A DNA stretch of 64,000 bases from Nectonema munidae (taxonomy: Eukaryota; Nematomorpha; Nectonematoida; Nectonematidae). The stretch lies in the NCBI GenBank assembly GCA_030549495.1, contig JAUIRK010000022.1, positions 62,001-126,000 on the forward strand, in the 5' to 3' direction. Both the position numbers and the translations under genes were made by a program. Below, piece after piece: positions 1 through 14,060 of the stretch. How positions within the stretch are numbered: the first letter of the stretch is position 1; the number at the start of each line of letters is the position of its first letter. The notes beneath the pieces are model-generated. The model did no database searches and had not been told where the DNA came from. It saw nothing but the letters and a program-made list of their open reading frames with translations.

Positions 1-190
1 AATTTAAATGAGGCTTGTATACATATAATTCACTTTAAAGATTTGATCCCATGACGAAAAGAAAGCAAGTGAACTAAAGCGATATAAATGATGCACACAA
101 AGTAGTTGTATTTTTTATAATTAGGAGAACAAAAACAACTTTTATTTAAAAATATAAGCTTAATTAAATCAATTTAATATACTTAAAAAC

Positions 191-990
<800 letters not shown>

Positions 991-1002
991 CTTAAAAACT
1001 AA

Positions 1003-2600
1003 TATCTTAAATTAATTCCATTAGTAAATTTTCATATAAAAATCTAGATGCAGAACTAAAATATAACTTTTGAATTCTCAAAATTAAGACAGTTTTGAAT
1101 CCAGAATTCAAAATTCTTTATAGATATAGCTTGATCGAAAAGTGCAACCATAGAGAGGGGGAGAGCAAAGAGGGCATGTAGAAAAAGTTTTTAATGGCGT
1201 AATTAAATATATATTACGTATAAAGCAACCCATATTATAAAGTAAAAAAATGTAATATTAGAATCTACAACCAAGTTAAAATACATGATTTTACAAGTCC
1301 TATTTTACTCTGTCATTTTATCTTATATGTTATTCCTCAGAATTTAAATATTATTCAAAAAATTCACAACTCTTCGGTTTAACTATACCTGAATGTGAAA
1401 AAAATCTTTCACTTTTGAAAAGATTGAACAACTTAATGAGATAATCAATTAAGGCAGGAATAATAAAAATTTTTAGTTTCCCACTTATTGAACATAAGCC
1501 GAGAAAAGTTTGCTTTTAAAATAAAATCACTCCAATTATTATTTTTGCTTCAAATATGCTAGAAAAGTTTCTATCCCTTTAAAATATAAATGAATTCCTT
1601 GTATATTGAACATTTACATTTTCACTGTTAGTAAAAAGTATTTTACATATAAAAGATATCATTTTCTTTTGTATTGAGAAAGGAACATATATCCTAACTC
1701 AATTATAAAAGTATAAACTAAGATTATGATCAATACTATACTTTTTCTTTATAATTTTTGAAGAGCAATAAAAATCAATGAGAAAATTAATGGATCTATA
1801 ATTTTTTTCTTTTTAATGTAAGATATGAATTAACTTCCTTAGGCCATATTATTGAAAATTAATTTTCTGAAACTAATGTTTAACTTGAGTTAATGTTCCT
1901 TAACATTTGGAAACCAACTTTTTTATACCTAAAAAAGCCATTTGGTGTGCGTACAACCCCAACATGAAATTAAGAAAGAAAAAAATAAAATAATTTTAAA
2001 AGTTTGCTAAAAAATAGATGCAAACTTTATTTTACTCTAAAAAAATAAACATTAATTATTTTATGTATTATAAATAACAGAAATCTAAAGCTATTTATTT
2101 TATAGACTTTATTTTAGGGGCTCTATAAACCCCGAGAGGACTTTAAAGCTAAAAAATTGAATTATACTAATTCACAATATTTTATTAAATTAACTTAAAT
2201 GCTTTAAAATATTTAATGTCTGAAAATCTTACGCCTTAAAAATATTTCTTTTTAACTAAAAAATACTTTTGATAAAAGTTAGGGACTTTATGCGACACCC
2301 CATGTCTTTCATAGAGTTAATAAGCATTCAACAAGAAGAACACTCAGTTATAACGCCATACAATTAAGGATATTTTGGTACTTATATACTTTCTAGTTTG
2401 CTATAGAGCTGATCATTAGCTTGCAAAATATAAGTATTAAACTAGGAAATATAATATTGAAAAGTTATATGAGTTAAAAGTATAAGTGAAGTTATAATGA
2501 AGTCTTTTGAGCCTTGCTTCTACTTTGATGCTTAATTTTATAAACTTAAATCACAGTGACATATTTTCAATAATGTCAAGTGTCTCTATGAATAAAATGG
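1003..2600. other. AT-rich non-coding DNA
   Basis: No coding region, structured RNA or clear repeat recognised. It could be intergenic or intron of the Hox gene downstream. Confidence 0.5.
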
Positions 2601-2611
2601 TATCAATTCTA

Positions 2612-2715
2612 AATCCCCGAAGACTAAAATCCCCTCTACAAAAATCATCGAAAACTAAGATATAGCAGTAATTTTAGTTTTCGGTGATTTTGTTACCGGG
2701 CATTTTAGTTTTCGG
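2612..2715. repeat. TTTTAGTTTTCGG-type degenerate repeat
   Basis: Several imperfect copies of a T-rich motif ending in TTTTCGG or its complement (CCGAAGACTAAAATCCCC) occur within 100 bp. The same motif recurs at 13.7, 14.0, 19.8 and 20.2 kb, so it looks like a dispersed minisatellite-like family. Function unknown. Confidence 0.5.
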
Positions 2716-4634
2716 AGGAACCGAAGAAAATCTTGGTAATAATATTATATTGATAAAAAATAATTTTTTTTATTTTTTTATTTCCTGTTAAAAATTTTTA
2801 ATTAAAATTTAAGATGATAAAAAAATAAATTAAATTTTGCAAATATTTAAACCTCAGTGCTAATTCGTTATTACCAAAAAATTGAATTTTATATTAATTC
2901 TTAAAATATGATTATTATCTTTGAAAAGTTGTGCGGGTAAATATGCGAAAGAATTAAGACTGGTGAGGGTAAAGAATTTCTCTCCTTCCAGTACTCTAGT
3001 AGGGAGTATAAATGTGGTAAATTCAAGACAACCCTTATTGATAATTCGATTTAAAATTAATAAAATGGTATTTTTAGGAGATTAGTCTACAACAAGGGTG
3101 AGCTTTTATGTGACATTCGCTATATTTGTAAGTTTTAAATTTTATTGAAGAATATTTTTGCAGAATTTTTGAAAATTGCACTTAAAAACATGAAAGTGTT
3201 TCAAGTATTAAGACAACTTAAATTAACCCTTCTTCAATTATTGAAAAGGAGTGTTAAAATTGGTGACAAATATCCTCAGATATAATCAAAGCATTACATC
3301 CCATGAAAAGTAGATGAGAGTAATTAATTTGAAATAAAAGTAACTCAAAATCAAGAAATATTCTGTTCATTTAAAGTTTATAATAGGAAGATTAGTGATA
3401 AAGATTACAATTTTTATCTAAGTAGTATAAAATATATAATTTATTAATATGTTATTAAAATTTTAATCGAAGCAAGATTTTATTTTGGCCTGACAAACGT
3501 TAGGTCAACATCAACGAAGTCTGTAAATGAAAATCCTTGCCGATCCCTGATCTAAAACGTAAAAATTCATTCAAACTTATCGTGAATTTATTATGTAGAA
3601 ATGAAAAAATTTAGTTTCATGATAAAGTCTGATAAATGATTTAAAATGTGTACTGTATTTTAAAGAAAAAATAAAGTTTGGATTACCTGTGTTTAAAAAT
3701 TGTCCATTGTTACAAAAATTAGCAGAGATAAGAATCAGGCTCAACCTTCCTGACAAAGACTTAAACATGGTAAGATACGTAGGAGATGTAAAGAGGGTGT
3801 TCTGCTTATGATTGCAAACAATTAAGGAAATTGATATCAAGAAGTTTTATAAGGAGTAAGGGGTTGTGACCAAATTTTATGATTAAAAAGTGCAGAACTT
3901 GTTTAAATACATATTTTATATATATATAAATCGTAAAAGAACTCCCATAATATTTATGTATATATGTGTATTAGCGATTTGAGCATAAAATTTTATAGCT
4001 GCACAATTTAATGCCTTTATTTGCTGTGGTGTTTGCCATAAAATGGAAATTTTAATAGTGGTAAATGCTTTTGAGTACATATATATATATATATAGATAT
4101 TTATATTGTGGTAATAAACAATATTATAAGCATCATAACATTTTTGATAAATTTAATTTCCTTTTCATCTTCTTAAAGTTATTAATTTATTAAGCGCAAT
4201 TTGAGCTTACTATACTAATAAACCTTTACAATTGGTTTGAACTAAAAACATAACACTTTTTGTAATTTATAGTGTCATAATAAGCTTTTAAATCACGTTT
4301 TATTATTTATTATTTTTCAAAAAGAAACAAGAGAATGCTTATTTTTTTTTATTTATTTCAATTTTCAGTTAGACACTAATTATAAATCTTTAATGTTAGG
4401 GAAAAGTATTGAAGCAAATTAATAAAAATTTAACAAATACCAAAACTTTTAGCAAAATACTGTACTCGCTAGTACTCATTAAAACAAGTTTGTTTGGTCA
4501 TTTTTATTCCAGAAAAATTAATTTAATGTCTTCTAAACTTTAATTTTCTATATATATATTCTTAAATGCAGAAAATGACAATCTTGTCTAAGATTTTGGC
4601 TATATTTTGGCTGTTTTTAAGGTATTAAGATATA

Positions 4635-4673
<39 letters not shown>

Positions 4674-5424
4674 TTTTTTATTCTTTAATTTTTGCTTGTT
4701 TTATAAAATGTTTTTTATTTTTTATTTTATATTCTTTCGTTTAGGAATGAGAAGAGGGAGGGGGTGCGGAACGCTTCTTGATACGCCACTCTTTATATAA
4801 ATGGCTTAGTCGGTTTTGATAGTTGATAATTCATTTTAAGTCAATGCATAAAATGCCTAAGAGTTGGTAAATATTGGCAAATTACTCCAATTTATGTTAA
4901 ATGGAAATTTGGATGTCGAAATTATGCTTAGCTAAAATTATTATCATTCTAATAGAATGAATATTTATAACATGTATTAAACGTAAAACGTATAACAAAC
5001 GTTAAATGTAAAACGATTTTGAAATTAAAGAAGATAGTAATTTCTTTCTTTCAAATCAAGAGTCTAATTTGAGCTTGGATTAATTTTGGTTATCATTTGA
5101 AAAGTTTGACGACTTCTGGATTACGGTTTCTTGATAATTAGCAGCGCTACACTTATAGCTTAATAGTTTATTTTAAATTCTATGCTTTTCAAAAAAGTTC
5201 CATTGTATGCAAAGTTAAATTGAAACAAAACACACTATGCTTATAATGAAAGGAGTAATATAGATAGGACTTTTGTAAAACTTCTGCAAGAAAGTAGTTC
5301 AAAATAAAATTATATATATATAATTTTAAGTTAAAGAGTTATGATATCTAGCAAAGCTATTTTTTGAACAAAGACAAATTGTAAAAATTAAGCTTGTTAT
5401 TATATAACTATAAACATTAAAAAT
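2716..5424. other. AT-rich non-coding DNA with a (TA)n tract
   Basis: Contains a pure (TA)n run at 4637-4670. A stretch at 3605-3812 could be read on the plus strand as about 61 codons of protein-like composition, but it has no start, no clear splice sites and no family match that I recognise. Nothing else supported. Confidence 0.5.
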
Positions 5425-5510
5425 TGGGTTCAATACCACACCAAGCCTGCTTTCCTCATACTTCATTATAAGAGGGGCGATTGTGCCTTTTTGATGAAAA
5501 TACCCAATGA
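5425..5510 (+). mobile_element. tRNA-derived SINE, 3' part
   Basis: Begins at a B-box-like GGGTTCAATACC and continues with the same body as the fuller copies at 34.2 and 42.6 kb (AGCCTGCTTTCCT, then GGCGATTGTGCCTTTTTGAT, then GAAAATACCC). The A-box half is missing, so this is a 5'-truncated or decayed copy. Confidence 0.65.
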
Positions 5511-6499
5511 AAAAAAAATAGAAAATTTTTTTTAGAATCCAAAAAATATTACAAAACAAATTTAGTAGTGATACTCGAATGATAATTCGTAGTGAAATTT
5601 CTTGAACATGAAAGAGTAAAATTGAAGATTCCTAATTATTTTTTTTGAAAGAGCTATTAAAAAAGAATTTATAAAAAAAACGACAAAAGAGAAGTCTATC
5701 GTTCTGATAAACATTAAATTCAAAGTTTTATTTAGAGTTAATATATTTGAAAAATTTAAGCAGAGTTTCGTGAATTTTTCTTAAACGAGTAACAAGAACA
5801 ACTGGATAAGTTAACATACCTGGTGTGAGGTGAAATGTGGGCATGATAGGAAAAAAATTATTCTGAGTAACTAAAGCAGGATAATTTTAAATTTAAAGTT
5901 TTGATATATAAAGCTCAAGAAAAATACACAAGAACAAGAAGATTTATTGATAAAATACAGAGTTTAACAAAGATGAAGAAGATTAAAACAAATACAATAA
6001 AATAACTTCTGAGGATAGTATTCACAATTGTAAATAAAAAATTACTTGCTCCTACACGATCATTTCTGTAGTAGTTGGTCTGCTAATGAGATAAATACAC
6101 TGATATGATTGCTCCTAGAAATTTTAAATGTGCAAATCTAGAGATAGGAATATCTTAATATAAAAGAAAGAATCCAGATTTGATTGCACAAAATAAAATA
6201 ACATGTACTTGCCTTTACAATAATTTAGGTAAAACAGATATTTAAGAAAAATATTTTATGTAGACTTTCATTGCTTAGATTATAATAGTTTTAAAAATAA
6301 AACTAACTTAAACAGAACAAAGGAAAATGTTTCAAAATGTAAACATATGAAGAAAGGTTATTAATATAAATTCGATTAATTCGAATTAATTAAAAAAAGG
6401 TTCCAAAATTGAATCTTATTAAACCCAAGATAAAAAATTTAAACATAGATATAGAAGTTTTGTAAAAACATAAAAAAATCGAATAGACAAATAACTAGT
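5511..6499. other. AT-rich non-coding DNA
   Basis: No gene or repeat family recognised on either strand. Confidence 0.45.
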
Positions 6500-6640
6500 T
6501 AAGCATGACAAAAAATAGATCTGAATCAAGATCTGGAAAGTTTACGAATTAAAATATCATGGTTAATTGAATCAAAAGCTTTAGAAGAATCTAAGAATAG
6601 AAAAGTGTCATTATGATTTCTAAATATAGAATTAAAACGG
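6500..6640 (-). pseudogene. Non-LTR reverse transcriptase fragment
   Basis: Read on the minus strand, this stretch encodes FLDSSKAFDSINHDIL, the conserved RT block with the D-x-S-K-A-F-D core found in LINE polymerases of the Jockey/CR1 group. The first catalytic aspartate of the RT lies in this block. Stops occur shortly after and no other RT block is recognisable nearby, so this is a short dead fragment. The clade cannot be decided from so little. Confidence 0.65.
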
Positions 6641-7309
6641 AAAACGAAACATTTTCATTGTAATAAAATGACGAATTCAGATGATAGGAAAACTAAAAAG
6701 AAACTTTCAAAAAAAATTTGTATTTTTGTCTTAAACTTTGCCATTTAAAACAAATTTCAATTTTTAAATAACTAATTTCTAACTAGTTAACTAACTCACA
6801 AATTAACCAATTAACAAACAATATTTTTATAAGAAAAAAATTTATCAAATTAATTTAACTTTATATATATTTTTTTATTTTTTTTGAAAAAAAAAACAAA
6901 AAAGAGCCATGTATAAATATATTTTTGATGGGAGTATTTTTTTTACATAATTTTACGTTTTTCTTTGAAAATAAAACAATAAATAAATTTTCATAAATAC
7001 CTTTTTCTTTGAAATAATATTTTATAAAATAATTAATCATTATTTTAATCTTTTTGATACTTATATATTCAATTAATTCAAATTTAAATTTTAACCTGCG
7101 AAATGTTACTATTTCCTAAAGTGTCTCACTAAGAATTGTGTAAGTAATGTAGTACATATGATTCGAGAAAAAATTCTTTTAGAATTTTTTTTGAATGTGA
7201 TGTTTTTTATAACATTGAATCATCTTGTACATAAACATTTTTAAAGTTTGTGGCTTATCATTTTAGAATTTTTCAAGTGATGTATACATAACTGCTTTAT
7301 TCTTCTTAG
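6641..7309. other. AT-rich DNA upstream of the homeobox exon (intron)
   Basis: Ends in a splice acceptor: a T/C-rich run TTTATTCTTCTTAG directly before the Hox exon at 7310. Otherwise featureless. Confidence 0.6.
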
Positions 7310-7683
7310 ATCTGCCTTCTACAAGCAAAAACTCAATACATCCTTCTACCCAAAACCTTTCAGTTATCATAAATAATCGCAAAAAAAGAAAGCCGTATTC
7401 TAAACTACAAACATTGGAATTGGAAAAAGAGTTTTTGTACAACGCCTACGTTTCAAAGCAAAAACGCTGGGAACTAGCAAGATCTTTGAATCTGACGGAA
7501 CGACAAGTCAAAATTTGGTTTCAGAACAGACGCATGAAAAATAAGAAAACAACTCAAAAGAACATGCAAGAAGGACTGATCATTGATTCCACAGACTTGA
7601 ACATCCAACTCACTTCTCACAATCACGCAAACTCCATCCAATCTTACCAACAAACATACACACAACTGAATCCACCATATTGA
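7310..7683 (+). CDS. Abd-B: Abdominal-B class Hox protein, last coding exon with homeodomain
   Basis: Terminal exon of a posterior Hox transcription factor. It follows an acceptor (TTCTTAG) ending at 7309 and reads in one frame to TGA at 7681-7683; the first two bases complete a codon from an upstream exon. A 60-residue homeodomain lies at 7375-7554. It starts [20 protein letters not shown] and its recognition helix is [17 protein letters not shown] (W48, F49, N51, R53 by homeodomain numbering). The KKRKPYSK arm and [12 protein letters not shown] are diagnostic of the Abd-B/Hox9-13 class rather than of central Hox genes. About 21 residues precede the homeodomain and about 42 Gln/Asn/Thr-rich residues follow. 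Abd-B proteins specify posterior segment identity in arthropods by binding TTAT/TTAC-type sites in the nucleus. Upstream exons were not recognised in the window. The DNA-binding residues are intact, so the exon is probably functional. Confidence 0.9.
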
Positions 7684-8699
7684 ATGATCATCTTCATTAT
7701 TCACGCATTTGAGAATAAGTGTTAAATTAGAATGCATACTTTGTACAGTTTAATATTTATAACTATATTTTAATATTTAATGTTGTGATCAATTTTCTTT
7801 CCTATTTCTTTGAAAAACTTAAAAAAGCATAGAACACAATTTAACAAAAAACACAAGAGTGACGACATAGCAAAAGAAAGCTTTTAGTATTATTAACTAC
7901 ATCATTACACATATATCATTTGTTGCAAAACTTCAATCGTTATAAAATGCAATTAATTTTTGTTTTTTCTCGCTTTTTATATTTTGTAAAGTATTTATTC
8001 AAGAATAAATTTCTCATGCTATATCATTTTTAATTAATCAACAAAGGAAATTTTTACATCAATAGAGTCAATAAGCTCACAATTTATTTAAACAAAAGTA
8101 CAGCGGCTCCAAGAATTATTCTGAAGAAGAACACTTTTCCCAACACAAAGCATTTCCTTTTTACAAGCGAGTATTTTTTATGAAATAAGTTTAAAATTAA
8201 TTAACTAAATATTTATCTAAATAACTAACAAAAAACTACTTTTCTACCTAATTAACTCACAAGCTATTAACTGAAAAACTAACCAAAAAATAAAAATATA
8301 TTTATCTAAAAATTTTGTATAATTTTTTCAAAATGTTTATTTTAATAATGTTTGAGTTTCAAAATTTTGAAATACAAATGATTCTTTTTAAAATTGAGAT
8401 AATTGGAGCAAATTTTGGTTAATATATTTAACAATAATGGAATACTATTATTTCGATTATACTAATTACAAAAGTATAAAAGATCTTAATTTAAATTAAA
8501 AAGTAATGAAGCAGTTGAGAACATTTTTTTTAGATTTATTCACATCCTTACCCCTACCCACTTCCAATGTTGATAAATCAAGACCCATCTCTGAAAACAT
8601 TTTTGCTTAAATTTTAAATATTTTTAAACATTTATTTATTAGTTACGCCAAATTTACCAGATTGTAAGACCATCATTTTGATAGTAATCTTTTAGAGAA
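7684..8699 (+). other. Probable 3' UTR of the Hox gene, then AT-rich DNA
   Basis: Directly follows the stop codon. The first canonical AATAAA that I place is at 8004-8009, which would give a 3' UTR of about 0.34 kb. The rest up to the LINE at 8.7 kb shows nothing recognisable. Confidence 0.4.
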
Positions 8700-9164
8700 A
8701 CAGCCTAAAATGCCATAGAATAGAATTTATCCCACATAAATGAAATAGAATAGACTAATAAATGAAAAAATATAGATGTTGTTAACAAGATAATGTAAAA
8801 TTAGGTTGTTGGACATGCTAAAAGACATAGGATGCGAGGATAATCAAAATGCCGAAGGGCCGCTGAGATGATCAACCTTACATATATATAAAAATATTTA
8901 CAAAGATTATAAGATATGGGATCAAGTAAAGTAAGCACATTGTGTTGATAAATATTTACAAAAAACATTGGTAGAAGAGTAAGCATAAATATAAAAATAT
9001 GAATAATGATATAGATACAGAAAACTAATAATGTTAAAATTGCTGCTTTTTACCAGTCAAACTCTCATTCATGTAGATAATAATTATAAATGAATAAGGA
9101 AGATGAACTCGACTTTCAAAGATGAAAAAGAAAGAAAGAAAAGTTTATTTAAGGATCAAAGTTA

Positions 9165-11965
9165 GATATAGAGCAAGAAGACTTATACTCTGAAGGATGT
9201 GTATTTTTTAGATCATTTTTCAATTTAGTAGAAGAGTAAGGGAATAGAGAAATAATATGTGAGTTCGAATTGTAAAACATTGCGAGTTATGGCGTAGAGA
9301 TTGTTTAGAGTTGGATAATCTAAAGAAAGGGGCACACAATAAAGGGAGAAATCTTGGAGAGGTTCTTTGTTTTCCAAAATTAAAAGAAATAATATCGTTA
9401 AAAATATCAGGTAATAGACATTTGAGGTACTTTTGGATTAGTAAAGCTAACTTGAATTTATATATATCAGGTAGTTTTAATAATAAATGCTCCTTAAAGA
9501 TGGGTGAAGTGTGTGCCAAGAAATTCTCGTGTTTTTTATTCGCAAAGTCTTATTTTGTATACTGCACAGAGTAAATATGGAAGAGTCTCCCCAATTGATA
9601 ATACTCAAATGCAAGTCTGGTAAAAATAATAATTTATACAGTAAAAGTAAAGTGTTAGAAGAAAACTAATTTCTAAAGTGCTTTAAAACATCAACTATAC
9701 AACTAAGTTTTTTGTTTAAATGATTGATATGATCTTTCCAAGTTAAAGAATTATTTATTACTAAAGTTAGGAGGTTGAACATATGAACTATAATCATTTA
9801 AAACTTAGTTAAAAAAGAATAAAAACTAGTATCTAAAATATTATAAGGAAAGTTCATGCAAAAAGATTTTTTAGAGTTTATTCGAAGAGAGTTCAAATAA
9901 AACCACTGAGTTATCGAATTAAGACACTTAAATACATCGTACTAAGAAAGATGTTTATTTTTAATTAAAACAGTTACATCACCAGCAAAAAGAAGAAAAA
10001 TAGCAGCATTTGTACAAAAGCAGTGGTCCAAGTATTGATCCTTGGGGCACACTTGATTTAACGCTGAGAAGAGAAGATAAAGTATCATTGATATAGACCG
10101 CCTGTTGTCTATTTTAGAAGTAAGATTCAAAAAACAATAATACAGCAGGAGGAAATCAGTAAAATTTCAGTTTATTAATGATGGAAAAATGTTGTAACGA
10201 ATCAAAAGCTTTCGAAATGTCGATGAAACAAGAGAGAATTTGGTTTTTCTGTTCACGTACATCTATGATTTTGTCAAAATTACGAGTGAAAAAGTTCAGT
10301 AGAGTAACTTTTGGTAAAACCAAATTGTAATGGGTAGATAATGCAATTTTGAATAAAATAAAATTACATTTGGTTGAAAATTAACCTTTCAAATATCTTG
10401 GTTATTGTTGAGATGATAGAAATCGGTCTATAATTTTCAATCAAATTTTTATCACCTCTTTTATGTACAGGTAAGATTTCGAAAACTTTAAACATTTAGG
10501 AAAGAAAGTCATTCGTATACACAAATTAAAGCTGGTCATTAAGATATGAGCACTGTGATTCTTGATTAATTTTACAGCAAAGGGAGATATACCATAAAAT
10601 TTTTTACATTTTCTGTTTTTAAATACATGGCAGTATTACATCATTCACAATAATAGGATGGAAGTCAAAAGATGAAGGATAATGTTATGAGGTATTTTTA
10701 ATATTCATCGCTACTATAGATACACTACTATTATTGAAATTAATGTAGTCATTGAAACTATGTGCTATTTTTACTTCATTTGTTACAATAGTTTCGCCAA
10801 TATAAAGAGACTTAATAGGTTTTTCGGAGGTTTAATGCAAGAATTAATCATTTTCCACATGCTAGCAGTATTATTTTGATTCTCAAAAAAGGCTGCATCA
10901 AAGTATTTTTCTTAGCATTTCTAATTTCATATTTTATTTTGTTTCGTAGAAAAATAAATTTATTTTTTAGCTGTAAATTGGTAGGTGTTTTTTCATTTTT
11001 TATAGAGATCTCTTTGTCTAAGCGAAATTAATAAAACATTAGTTATCCAGTTAGACTTTTTAATTTTGTATTTAGATTTGTTATTCAAAGATTTACAGAT
11101 GGTAGAAAGAGACTTGAAGAAAACAATTTTACTAATTACATTATTTAATAAGATTTCAGGATCGTTATTAGATGATTGACGCAGATCAGACCAAGAAAAA
11201 GTAGAAGCAAAGTAAAAAAATTTATATCTATTAAAAAAATCAATTTTATAAGAATTGGAAGGGATAGAACTACAAAAAAATTTATTGTTGTTAGAATAGG
11301 AAAATGGTCTGATATATGAGTTTCGATCACAAAAAAAGTTTTGATTCTGTATCATTGATGGGATAACGATATTATCAAGAATAGTGTTGGAAGAGGGATG
11401 AGATACAGAAGAAATCGTAGGAAAAAAAGTTGAGGTATAAAGAAAATTCAAAAAATTAGAAATTTTAAAATCTAGTTTATATTTGAGTTATTGAGTAGAT
11501 TAAAGTTGAAGTCCCCAACAATGAAGTTATATGTAGGGTTAAGAAGTTTACATAGATAGTTGTCAAAATCAATTAAAAATGAGTTAATGTTCTAAGAAAG
11601 AGAGGGAAATCTATAAAAGCTATGCATAAAAATTGTACGGTTATTTTTATAAAGTGAGACACACTCATATTCACAACTATTAGTAAAACAACCAGACTTA
11701 ACAATTTTAGAAATAAAACTCTCATGAACAAAAAAAGCCAGTCCACCATGTTGACTTAGTATTTTAGAAACAAAAAAATATTATAATGAGGTAATTTATC
11801 ATTTTGAAAATTTGAGTCGTCTAACCAAGTTTCCTAAAGACAAATTACTGAAAAAGACTGCGAAGAAATTTTGTATAAACGATAAACCAAAATTTTGAGT
11901 GCCAAAATCTTGGAGCTAAGTGACTGAACATTGAGACAAAAAATACTAAAATTACCTCAGATTCC
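9165..11965 (-). pseudogene. LINE ORF2 relic: endonuclease and reverse transcriptase
   Basis: Endonuclease part (about 11130-11960) shows VICLQETWLDD, the GDFNFN block and ISDHFPIL, matching the conserved E, GDFN and SDH motifs of APE-like LINE endonucleases that nick the target DNA. The RT part (about 9950-10980) shows YRPISIISTITKIFER, FIDISKAFDSLQH and VPQGSILGPLL-like blocks. The YADD box is degraded to a form like FAGDVTVLIK. The C-terminal region (9220-9600) keeps AHTSPIFKEHLLLKLPDIYK, typical of the post-RT domain. Repeated frameshifts and stops show that it is inactive. Confidence 0.75.
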
Positions 11966-12119
11966 CGGTAGAGATGAATGATTTAGCATTATGAGTGAAA
12001 TCAGATGAAAGGGTATTGATAGGTTCAAAATTTGAAAAATCATTGAAATTCATATTATTCATAATAATAAGTAGTATTCTTTTTTACAAAATTAATTTAA
12101 TTTTGAAGGAGCGGACATT

Positions 12120-13255
12120 GAAAACTTAAAGCAGGATGGTTACAATTATCAAATTTATTTTTTCACAATTGGAACAGTTGTAATTATCAGAATCCAAACG
12201 CTGACACTCACTACCTTTATGAAAATCACTACAAAATTTACAGACAGTTTTATTTCTACATATAGAACTGACATGGCCAAACGAGCAACAATTAAATAGT
12301 GTTTTTATCTATAATAAGAATATAACTTAATCAAAGTAAAGTGAATAAATAATTCTAAATTAATAGATTTTAAATAGTGATAGACTTTTGGACAAATTCT
12401 ATAAACAAAAAACCTTTTAGATACATCTCTGCAAGGCTTTTTAAACATTTTTTCAAAAACACCACGGTTTTCAATAACTTCTTTAGTTTACTTTTTTTAA
12501 TAAGAATTGATATATGAATGATGTGATCAATTGAATTTGAATGAATAATAAAATCGCCTTTAGGATAAATTTTTTTGTTAACCTTTAATTTTAGATTTTC
12601 ATTTCAAACAAATTTTTGCTAGATTCAAAGGATTTTTGATGGGAAAATTTGAAACGTAAATGATTTTTCAATTCTTGCAAGACAAAACAGGGATATCTTT
12701 GAGCAAGGCTGATGATTTATTGATGATATTAAGTTTATCTTCTTCGGATGAAGTAGAAACATTAAAAGATTTAATTTCTATATTTTTATTTGCAACAACA
12801 TCCGAGTAAGATTTTATGAAAGGACTTTTAGAAGTGATCTCCAAAGTGTCTATTTTAGTATCCAATTTCGAAAGTGCTTCATCTAGACAATTATTTGGGT
12901 TGTTTTTCAAGTTTTTATCAAAGGAGTTTATTTTATCATGTAGTTTTAATAGTTTATTGTCAAGATGATCATTAAAGTTAACACAAACTTCGTTCGTTTT
13001 CTTGTCAATGGCATCAATTTTATCATGTAGTTTTATGGGTTTATCTTCCAGATGATTATTAAAATTACCACAAAAAAAACCCTAATGGAGTCTATTTTAA
13101 CATGGAGATTTTAAAGTTTTTAATCAAAATAATCATTTAAATTTGTACAAACATCGTTCAATTTTTTACCAGTCACACTACATATTTTACAAACCCAACG
13201 CACACCCTTGTTGTAATAATCATCAAACATATTGATAAAATTTTTAGAAATTTAA
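12120..13255 (-). pseudogene. LINE ORF1 (gag-like) relic
   Basis: Near its start (about 13.2 kb) the frame encodes RWVCKICS, a zinc-finger-like Cys pair. Next come Asp/Leu/Ile-rich coiled-coil-like repeats (a part at 12668-12910 is still open for 80 codons). The 3' end at about 12130-12300 has a Cys/His cluster (CCSFGHVSSICRN, then VCKFCSDFHKGSECQ, then CSNCEK) of the kind found in CCHC zinc knuckles of LINE ORF1 proteins. Those proteins bind the element RNA. Frame breaks separate the blocks. Confidence 0.6.
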
Positions 13256-13639
13256 TGACATCAATACAATACCAATTAGAACATGAGAAACATTTTAACA
13301 TGTCTTTGCAACTTTTTCTTAAACCTAACTTACAAGACCATTCGATACTTAAACATTTCTTTTACATAGTAATTTCTAAAAAATATAATGGTAGCCATTT
13401 GCTGGAACTGTAAAAATTTGTAGATGATAGCGAGGTAATATCAGGTTTGAATCATAAAATTTATGCTAACGAAGCCTTAACTCAGATATATAACAATAGA
13501 TCATTCTCTATTTTATCGAATGAAAATTAAATCTACCTAAATTCCGTTAAAACTAAATAGTTTTTATCGATTTTTATATACTTCTAATTACTCTATAATC
13601 TCTTAATCCTATTTTACTTCTTAGGTTTTAATTATTTAC

Positions 13640-14060
13640 TACTATATTAAGATTTTTAAAGTTCAATTCAATATTTGTATGTTTTAGTTAGGTGTTTTAG
13701 TTTTCTGACTTTTTAGTTTCCATACGTTTTGATTTTCGGACGTTTTGACCATGCATCTTGCCATAGGTAGCTTAAAAATAGCCTCATATTTTTTCACTAA
13801 GTAAAACATCTAAGCCCAAAAATAAAAGAATTACCATTTCTACTTGTGAGTAAATTTCATTGGAAAAAACTTTTTTAAAAAAAAAATTTAAAGAGCAGTC
13901 TAGAAAAACTTTTAATCATATATCAAAAATGTTATAAATTATTAAAAACTATTTTATTCAGGAAAATTTTATATTTTCTGATTTATGATTGTATTTTTTT
14001 TGTGAGTTTTGTTTTTCGAGCGTTTCGGTTACGGGTGTTTTGGTTTTCGAAAGTTTTCAC
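13640..14060 (+). repeat. Two blocks of GTTTTGGTTTTCGG-like repeats
   Basis: Blocks at about 13680-13750 and 13990-14055 repeat phrases such as GTTTTAGTTTTC, GTTTTGATTTTCGGACG and GTGTTTTGGTTTTCGAAAG. They lie a few hundred bases before the piggyBac relic and belong to the same motif family as the blocks at 2.6 and 19.8-20.3 kb. Confidence 0.5.

Larger units (their letters stand above)
8700..13260 (-). mobile_element. Decayed near-full-length non-LTR retrotransposon (Jockey/CR1 group)
   Basis: On the minus strand, in order from 13.26 kb down: an ORF1 region with coiled-coil-like stretches and zinc knuckles, an apurinic-type endonuclease, a reverse transcriptase, and a 3' UTR of about 0.45 kb ending in ATTCTATTCTATG-like repeats, reminiscent of CR1-type tails. 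All reading frames carry many frameshifts and stops. The 3' UTR is confirmed by a second copy in the opposite orientation at 16228-16440. It lies about 1 kb downstream of the Abd-B stop codon, antisense to it. Exact ends and target duplication were not resolved. Confidence 0.75.

Noticed and set aside
7474-7737. Minus-strand open frame across the homeobox
   Set aside because: Antisense shadow of the Abd-B exon.
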